Shown here piece by piece: positions 59,291 through 64,000 of a stretch of DNA of 64,000 nt. Numbering within the stretch: position 1 is the first letter of the stretch; every line of letters starts with the position of its first letter. Under the pieces are notes generated by a model. The model had not been told where the DNA came from, ran no database searches, and was given only the letters and a program-made list of their open reading frames with translations. This DNA comes from an uncultured Bacteroidota bacterium (GTDB lineage: Bacteria; Bacteroidota; Bacteroidia; UKL13-3), in NCBI GenBank assembly GCA_903883965.1, contig CAISCU010000033.1, positions 1-64,000 of the forward strand, written 5' to 3'. The translations under genes and the position numbers were made by a program.

Positions 59291-60067
59291 ATGAATCGGA
59301 TTTACAAAAGATTGGAAGTTTATGTGCTGTATTTTTATGAATACTTAAGGTATGGAGAATTCGCCTCTTTGTACCAAGCCTTTGTGTTTATTTTTACAGG
59401 TAAAACATCAGCTAAGCGAAAAGTTGTAAGGTCAAGCATGGGCCAGTTTTTGGTGAGAGCAGAGACACTAGATTTTCAATACATCAATTATGCGTATGAG
59501 ATTGATATCAAACGCTTTTTAACGCATGAGCAATTTGATGTTTTCTTAGACATTGGAGCTTGTTTGGGAGAATACTCTATATGGTTGGGTAATAAGGGTA
59601 AAAGGTGTTTGGCTTTTGAGCCTGTTGTTGAAAGTTTTCAAATGATTGAACACAATATCAAGTTAAACAATGTTGCCAATCAAGTACAAGCATTTAATTA
59701 TGGATTGGGCAATCAGAACACCACTGCCAATTTTAAAATCAACCATACCAATCCTGGTGCGAGCAAAAGAGTAAAAGACAAAGACAACAATACATCTGAA
59801 TTACAAATATGTAAGTTAGACGATGTTTTTGAGCAATTTCAAATACATCCCGACCAACGCATTGTTATTAAAATTGATGTAGAAGGGATGGAGGTAGAAA
59901 TGTTAGAAGGGGCTAGAAATTTCATTCATAAATATCCTCATATAGTCCTTATTATTGAAGAAAAATTATCGGGCGAAGGCGAAATTCTAAAGGTTTTAAA
60001 CCAAATTAGTCGATTTGAATTTGGCACCATTGACCAGTTCAACATTTATGCAAGGAAAATGGCCTAG
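59291..60067 (+). CDS. FkbM family methyltransferase
   Basis: The 258-residue SAM-dependent methyltransferase has motif I FLDIGACLGEYSIWLG, CLAFEPVVESFQMIEHNIKLNNV, and IVIKIDVEGMEVEMLEGA, the FkbM hallmark. FkbM proteins often O-methylate sugars in surface glycans or small molecules. It stands between rsmI and the DedA gene without an operon partner, so its substrate is unknown. Its TAG stop overlaps the DedA stop on the other strand by 4 bases (CTAG). Confidence 0.88.
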   Translation: MNRIYKRLEVYVLYFYEYLRYGEFASLYQAFVFIFTGKTSAKRKVVRSSMGQFLVRAETLDFQYINYAYEIDIKRFLTHEQFDVFLDIGACLGEYSIWLGNKGKRCLAFEPVVESFQMIEHNIKLNNVANQVQAFNYGLGNQNTTANFKINHTNPGASKRVKDKDNNTSELQICKLDDVFEQFQIHPDQRIVIKIDVEGMEVEMLEGARNFIHKYPHIVLIIEEKLSGEGEILKVLNQISRFEFGTIDQFNIYARKMA

Positions 60068-60684
60068 GCCTGTTGTTTCTTTTTCTCTTTTATCCAGTTT
60101 CTAATAATTGGAATTGAAGTAACAAGTATAAAACCGATTACAATCCAATCTAAGTAATTTTGAGCTTCTGGAAAAAATTTGGCAGTATAATATCCACCTG
60201 AAACAATAGTCAAAGGCCAAAGTATTGCACCTACTATATTGTAAATAGTAAACATCCATGGATTTACTTTTACAACTCCTGCTAGAATGGGTGCAAAAGT
60301 TCTTACTATGGGTAAAAATCGTCCCATCACCAATGCCAGTCCACCATATTTTTGATAGAATGTTTCAGCAGTTACAATGTATTTCTTTTTAAAAAATAAG
60401 GTATCGGGTTTGTTGTAAAGTGCCTGTCCAGTTTTGATGCCAAATAAATAGCCAGCATAATACCCCAAGAGAGCGGCTACGCTTATTCCGGCAATCAGTT
60501 CTGTTAAAGGAATACTCAGGATTTTAAGGTAGCAAAGTAAACCAGCAGTGAACAAAAGAGAATCTCCTGGTAAAAAGAATCCAAAAAAGATTCCATTCTC
60601 TAGAAATACAATCGCCAATAGCAAAAACTTGCCACCATAACGGATGAGTTCTTCAGGTTTAAAAATGTCCCAGATACTGTCCAA
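60064..60684 (-). CDS. DedA family membrane protein
   Basis: The 206-residue protein has four to five membrane segments, with FFLPGDSLLFTAG near residue 38, the characteristic GRFLPIVRTFAPILAGVVKV near 122, and a basic end (IKEKKKQQA). DedA proteins act in phospholipid (undecaprenyl-phosphate) recycling across the membrane. The start is a TTG at 60684, since an in-frame TAA lies two codons upstream. Confidence 0.9.
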   Translation of the reverse strand: MDSIWDIFKPEELIRYGGKFLLLAIVFLENGIFFGFFLPGDSLLFTAGLLCYLKILSIPLTELIAGISVAALLGYYAGYLFGIKTGQALYNKPDTLFFKKKYIVTAETFYQKYGGLALVMGRFLPIVRTFAPILAGVVKVNPWMFTIYNIVGAILWPLTIVSGGYYTAKFFPEAQNYLDWIVIGFILVTSIPIIRNWIKEKKKQQA

Positions 60685-60752
60685 GCTTTAACAATTAAAG
60701 CTACGATTTAGGCAGATTTTTTGGTTTAAACAAATTGAAGCAAATGATGGGC

Positions 60753-61259
60753 CTATTTAAACCCAATTGAATTCTTGCCTTTTTCAACTTTTTCAGCCTT
60801 TAAGAGGACTTCTTCTTTCATTTTAGCTTTATAGGCATCCATTTTATCAGCTAAGTCTGCATCTGAAGTGCCTAAGATTTGAACTGCTAGTAAACCGGCA
60901 TTTTTTGCATTGTTAATGGCAACGGTTGCTACAGGCACACCTCCTGGCATCTGAACAATAGATAACAAGGAGTCTAAACCTGATAAAGTTTTCAATTGAA
61001 CTGGCACACCTATAACTGGTAAACTTGAACAAGCAGCAACCATTCCTGGTAAGTGTGCAGCACCTCCGGCTCCAGCTATAATCACTTTAAGGCCTTTTAG
61101 TCGTGCAGAATTGGCGTATTCAAACATTCTTTCTGGAGTTCTATGTGCAGAAACTACAGTCATCTCGTAATCTATTCCAAATTCTCTCAAAACTACAGCT
61201 GCCTCGTTCATGACTTCCAAGTCACTATCGGAGCCCATAATAATTCCTACCTTTTTCAT
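60753..61259 (-). CDS. purE: N5-carboxyaminoimidazole ribonucleotide mutase
   Basis: The 168-residue product has [29 protein letters not shown] and [15 protein letters not shown], all typical of class I PurE, which rearranges N5-CAIR to CAIR in purine synthesis. The ATG at 61259 is the family start; the longer opening reaches back into the next gene. No purK lies beside it in the window. Confidence 0.96.
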   Translation of the reverse strand: MKKVGIIMGSDSDLEVMNEAAVVLREFGIDYEMTVVSAHRTPERMFEYANSARLKGLKVIIAGAGGAAHLPGMVAACSSLPVIGVPVQLKTLSGLDSLLSIVQMPGGVPVATVAINNAKNAGLLAVQILGTSDADLADKMDAYKAKMKEEVLLKAEKVEKGKNSIGFK

Positions 61260-61296
61260 GAAAGATATTTTGTTGGATGAATCAATCACAAAAGGA

Positions 61297-61629
61297 TTAA
61301 GCCTCTTCTTCTTCTGTTCTTTCAATACCTTCCATTAAGTCTCTGATTTCTCTGAGCTCTTCTTGGTTGTATTTATTACCGTAATCTGCAAGAAGATCTA
61401 GTAAGTAGTCTAAATTTGCATTGCTGTCTTCTTCCTCTAAAAACAAGAAACTGTAGCTACCATTGTTTTCAATGTCTTCATAAGCTAAACGAATCATTTT
61501 TACCAAACCTGGTTCTTTCAAATTGTCTTTGAAATAAGTTCTCAACTCCTTTAGCAATTCAATTACATTTGACTGGTCTTCACTGCTTTTGCTCAGTTCT
61601 TTTTTAATTTTTGAAATAATTTCTTTCAT
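61297..61629 (-). CDS. Small acidic protein, unknown
   Basis: The 110-residue product is highly charged, with an acidic end (EEEEEA) and a helical start ([32 protein letters not shown]); no membrane segment or signal is present. No domain is recognised. It is transcribed ahead of purE with a 37-base gap and has a TAATTTTG -7 box. The even helical charge pattern suggests a protein-protein adaptor, but that is a guess. Confidence 0.65.
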   Translation of the reverse strand: MKEIISKIKKELSKSSEDQSNVIELLKELRTYFKDNLKEPGLVKMIRLAYEDIENNGSYSFLFLEEEDSNANLDYLLDLLADYGNKYNQEELREIRDLMEGIERTEEEEA

Positions 61630-61649
61630 GTGATGGGAATTATACGCTG

Positions 61650-61657
61650 CAAAATTA
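61650..61657 (-). promoter_or_regulatory. -7 box TAATTTTG
   Basis: TAATTTTG on the minus strand matches TAnnTTTG, 20 bases before the ATG at 61629. It probably drives the acidic protein gene and perhaps purE. Confidence 0.4.
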
Positions 61658-61695
61658 AGTTTTTTGTGGGCTTTAAAGGAATAATATTTTAAAAT

Positions 61696-62064
61696 ATGAA
61701 AAATGGTCTTTATACAATCCTATTATTGGGAATAGCCAATGTCTTTATGAATATGGCCTGGTATGGGCATTTGCAATTTCAGAAATGGGGATTGGTAAAA
61801 ACAAATTGGTTGCCAGGAATTGTATTAATTAGCTGGTTAATAGCCTTGGTAGAATATGTATTTCAAGTTCCAGCTAACAAATTGGGCTATATCGAAAATG
61901 GAGGACCCTTTACCATTATTGAACTCAAAACCATTCAAGAGGTGCTTTCTCTTGGTTTATTTGTTTTGGTCAATGCATTGGTATTTAAGGAAAACTTTCA
62001 ATTAAAGCACTTGATAGGCTTTTTGTTTATTTTATTCGGTGCTTGGATAATTTTTAAGAAATAG
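61696..62064 (+). CDS. DUF486 family small membrane transporter-like protein
   Basis: The 122-residue product has four helices (ILLLGIANVFMNMAWYGHL, IVLISWLIALVEYVFQVPANKLG, GLFVLVNALVFKENF and LIGFLFILFGAWIIF). The motif EYVFQVPANKLG with GPFTIIELKTIQEV is the DUF486 signature, a family related to small DMT transporters. The function is not known. It is followed by a bidirectional terminator shared with gcvH. Confidence 0.88.
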   Translation: MKNGLYTILLLGIANVFMNMAWYGHLQFQKWGLVKTNWLPGIVLISWLIALVEYVFQVPANKLGYIENGGPFTIIELKTIQEVLSLGLFVLVNALVFKENFQLKHLIGFLFILFGAWIIFKK

Positions 62065-62072
62065 ACATAAAA

Positions 62073-62092
62073 AAAACCCGTTTCCGGGTTTT
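62073..62092. terminator. Bidirectional intrinsic terminator
   Basis: AAAACCCG-TTTC-CGGGTTTT, flanked by an A run on the left and a T-rich stretch on the right, lies between the converging DUF486 and gcvH genes and can end transcripts from both. Confidence 0.85.
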
Positions 62093-62098
62093 AATTTT

Positions 62099-62479
62099 TT
62101 AGGCACCTATCAATGATTTGTATGCTTCTACATTCATCAGTCCGCTTATTTCATCTTGATTGCTGATTTTTACTTTAATCATCCATCCGTTTTCATAAGG
62201 TTCACTGTTTACCAATTCTGGAGAGCCATCTAATTGCGGGTTTAGTTCTATTACCTCACCAGATAAAGGCATAAATAAATCACTTACTGTTTTTACAGCT
62301 TCAACTGTTCCAAAAACGTCGTGCTGACCAACACTTTTACCTTTGCTGTCAATATCAACATAAACAATATCGCCCAATTCATGTTGAGCAAAATCGGTAA
62401 TTCCTACAGTAGCAACATCACCTTCAACACGAACCCATTCGTGGTCTTTGGTGTAATAGAGATTTTCAGGTAAATTCAT
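62099..62479 (-). CDS. gcvH: Glycine cleavage system H protein
   Basis: The 126-residue lipoyl carrier has the start NLPENLYYTKDHEWVRVEGDVATVGITDFAQHELGD (residues 2-37), the lipoylated lysine in GTVEAVKTVSDLFMP and PYENGWMIKVKISN. It shuttles the methylamine group between the P, T and L proteins. The ATG at 62479 is used. Its stop is six bases from the shared terminator. It lies downstream of the crtZ-crtY genes on the same strand, 84 bases away. Confidence 0.96.
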   Translation of the reverse strand: MNLPENLYYTKDHEWVRVEGDVATVGITDFAQHELGDIVYVDIDSKGKSVGQHDVFGTVEAVKTVSDLFMPLSGEVIELNPQLDGSPELVNSEPYENGWMIKVKISNQDEISGLMNVEAYKSLIGA

Positions 62480-62563
62480 TTTTGCAATTAAATTATTTGC
62501 CCGCAATTTAAGTTTTATCAGTCAATAAAAAAACGGCAATCCAAGTAGATGTATTAATAAAAG

Positions 62564-63247
62564 TTAGTGTTGTTTTGATAATAGGGCTTCCATCACTGTT
62601 ACAGGAAGTAGTAAACAACTCAAGGCATAAAAAAAGTCCTCTATGGGTATGCTGATCAAACGTAAGCCAATAATGTGCTCTGAACTGTACCAAACAATTG
62701 GACTAGGTGTGACCGCGCCTGTAAGTACACCATTGATGATCACAAAAGGCAATAAGTGTACAAAGTATGCTATCCAAAAATAAGCCATGTATGCTTTTTT
62801 TAGCCAAAATTGATGGGCTGCTAACAACACAAAAGCAATACTGGTATTCACCAAAGTATAGGTTTTAGTGGTAAATGCAACCATTGCCACCAAACAAACT
62901 AGCATACCTATCACATTCAACCAGGTTATCAATTGTGTATAGATACCCCTTTTTAAATAGGCTTTCAAACAGGCATATATAAATATACTGGCATAGGGCA
63001 CTACTATAAAAAAGCTCAATTCCTCAATGGGTAATCCCCAAAACTTTAAAGTAGAAGAATATGCCGGATTGAACCCCCAAATTTGTTGTTTGGTAAACCA
63101 AATATCCCATGCAATAAACAAAACAGCATTTACCAATAAACCTATTGACAAAGATTTCCATTGCTTGTAAAAAGCCACTTTTTTATCAAATGACAAAGCA
63201 AGTGGACCTGCTATTGAAATCAGCATGAGCCAGGCGTATAAAGTCAT
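62564..63247 (-). CDS. crtY: Lycopene cyclase, fused CrtYcd type
   Basis: The 227-residue membrane protein has two tandem lycopene-cyclase-domain repeats, each with the PxE(E/D) motif after a helix: GLPIEELSFFIVVPYASIF near residue 72 and SIPIEDFFYALSCLLLP near 201. This is the heterodimer-type (CrtYc/CrtYd) cyclase fused in one chain, as usual in Bacteroidota. It forms beta-ionone rings on lycopene. Its ATG overlaps the crtZ stop as TAATG, so the two are coupled. Whether it acts on one or both ends cannot be told, but cruF nearby suggests a single ring. Confidence 0.9.
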   Translation of the reverse strand: MTLYAWLMLISIAGPLALSFDKKVAFYKQWKSLSIGLLVNAVLFIAWDIWFTKQQIWGFNPAYSSTLKFWGLPIEELSFFIVVPYASIFIYACLKAYLKRGIYTQLITWLNVIGMLVCLVAMVAFTTKTYTLVNTSIAFVLLAAHQFWLKKAYMAYFWIAYFVHLLPFVIINGVLTGAVTPSPIVWYSSEHIIGLRLISIPIEDFFYALSCLLLPVTVMEALLSKQH

Positions 63248-63696
63248 TAGTTGGAGCTGTTAGGGTTTTTCCAATATTTCATTGGAACGATAAGCATTCC
63301 AAAGTTTTCACCCTGTTCTTTTTGCAAATGTTTGTGGTGAATTTTATGTGCCCTTCTGATGGCTTTAATGTACCTGTTGTTTGAATGTGTAAAGTATTTG
63401 AAGCGCTGGTGTATGATAATTTCATGTACAATGAAATAGGCCAATCCATATAGGGAAATTCCAATACCAATATAAAAACGGAAGTCTTGATAAATACTTC
63501 CTGTTATGTAACAATACGCACTTGGTATGGCAAAAATTAAGAAGAAAGCATCGTTTTTTTCAAAAAAACCGGGTTCTACCTGATGATGGTCTTTGTGTAA
63601 ATACCAGAGTAATCCATGCATCACAAACTTGTGTGTGAACCATGCAACAAACTCCATGGCAATGAAAGTAAATAGAACAACTAATAGATTAAACAT
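63247..63696 (-). CDS. crtZ: Beta-carotene hydroxylase
   Basis: The 149-residue di-iron membrane hydroxylase has all histidine clusters of CrtZ: THKFVMHGLLWYLHKDHH, HEIIIHQRF and RRAHKIHHKHL. It adds the 3-hydroxyl to beta rings. It lies between cruF (38 bases upstream) and crtY (one-base overlap). With CrtY it should give a 3-hydroxy-beta end, as in zeaxanthin or the ring end of saproxanthin. Confidence 0.93.
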   Translation of the reverse strand: MFNLLVVLFTFIAMEFVAWFTHKFVMHGLLWYLHKDHHQVEPGFFEKNDAFFLIFAIPSAYCYITGSIYQDFRFYIGIGISLYGLAYFIVHEIIIHQRFKYFTHSNNRYIKAIRRAHKIHHKHLQKEQGENFGMLIVPMKYWKNPNSSN

Positions 63697-63734
63697 AGCT
63701 AAGAAACAGCTTAAAAGTTAAAATGTTTCCCAAA

Positions 63735-64000
63735 TTACACATTTAGACTTACAAAAAAGAGCAATTGTAGCACATATAAAAAAGCGGCGTACCTGCTTTT
63801 ATTGTGTAATTGTTGTTGCACAATCCAATAACAAAATACAAATCCAAAAAAGAACCACGCTGTATAATTTTGAATTGGTATAACACCCTGATCCCATTTC
63901 CAGAATCCAAGCATTGGTGCAATAGGTTCTATAAACAAATCGGTCAATACCATTAACAAACCACCTAATATAGCTGCTGTTAACTGGTGTATTTTTAGTT
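63735..64000 (-). CDS. cruF: C-terminal part of carotenoid 1,2-hydratase CruF (partial)
   Basis: The frame is open from the right edge of the window, and its last 88 codons are present. It reads GLLMVLTDLFIEPIAPMLGFW, then IPIQNYTAWFFFGFVFCYW, which is the end of the DUF422/CruF carotenoid hydratase family with its last membrane helices. Upstream of the first ATG the frame continues (LKIHQLTAAILGG), so this is not a short gene but a truncated view. CruF hydrates the psi end of lycopene-type carotenoids. It heads cruF-crtZ-crtY. Confidence 0.8.
   Translation of the reverse strand, partial: LKIHQLTAAILGGLLMVLTDLFIEPIAPMLGFWKWDQGVIPIQNYTAWFFFGFVFCYWIVQQQLHNKSRYAAFLYVLQLLFFVSLNV

Overview
The window comes from a bacterium of the phylum Bacteroidota. 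Four things point there. Two secreted proteins end in type IX secretion sorting domains: the M1 peptidase at 33711-35663 and the lamin-tail protein at 53603-56941. Many genes are preceded by the phylum's TAnnTTTG -7 box, and Shine-Dalgarno sequences are scarce. The carotenoid gene set is the flavobacterial/cytophagal kind. The DNA is AT-rich. I cannot place it to family. About 90 percent of the window is ordinary, tightly packed chromosome; the left 3.6 kb looks like accessory DNA.

Left accessory strip (1-3657): a truncated modified-DNA-reader protein (ScoMcrA-like head plus EVE-like fold, no GTPase), a small lipoprotein, a Bro-N/DinD-type phage antirepressor, and about 0.9 kb of dispersed and tandem repeats made of small hairpins that stops just short of a tRNA-Phe gene and its terminator.

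3.7-13.9 kb: a membrane Fe-S/CCG-domain redox pair and a beta-barrel-like protein. Next come divergent crtD and crtI-crtB-(unknown)-idi, an AlbA_2 regulator, an exported protein and purQ. At the far right edge (62.5-64 kb) a second carotenoid operon, cruF-crtZ-crtY, runs on the minus strand. With dxs at 28-30 kb, the window holds most of a route from pyruvate and glyceraldehyde-3-phosphate to a hydroxylated monocyclic carotenoid of the saproxanthin/myxol kind (inference). No GGPP synthase gene is present.

13.9-33.7 kb: two large exported amidohydrolases (the second without its metal-binding HxH), then tetR-paaABC for phenylacetyl-CoA epoxidation. A dyad operator directly abuts the -7 box of that operon. 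After these come an RsmI-like methylase, a PpiD/SurA-type periplasmic isomerase and an alpha/beta hydrolase whose coding sequence contains a near-perfect terminator hairpin. A glycosyltransferase fusion, recR, an inositol monophosphatase, dxs, a UspA protein, a PaaG-like isomerase, RidA and a 3-hydroxyacyl-CoA dehydrogenase-like protein without an evident NAD motif complete the stretch.

33.7-53.5 kb: a secreted M1 peptidase; an operon of ABC exporter, Crp/Fnr regulator, M28 peptidase and exonuclease III; a lipoprotein-SCO-cytochrome c set; a hybrid sensor kinase with a response regulator; and divergent hrpB/prfC. These are followed by a minus-strand run of DEAD-box helicase, cytochrome b5-like protein, two rhodaneses, thioredoxin and a rhodanese-thioredoxin lipoprotein, and then asd.

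53.6-64 kb: a 1112-residue lamin-tail surface protein, rsmI-lnt, an FkbM methyltransferase, a DedA protein, purE, a DUF486 protein, gcvH and the second carotenoid operon.

No CRISPR array, intact insertion sequence, rRNA or complete prophage was seen. Start codons were chosen from family alignment memory, promoter position and upstream stops, so several (hrpB, the DEAD-box helicase, lnt, DedA) rest on TTG codons.
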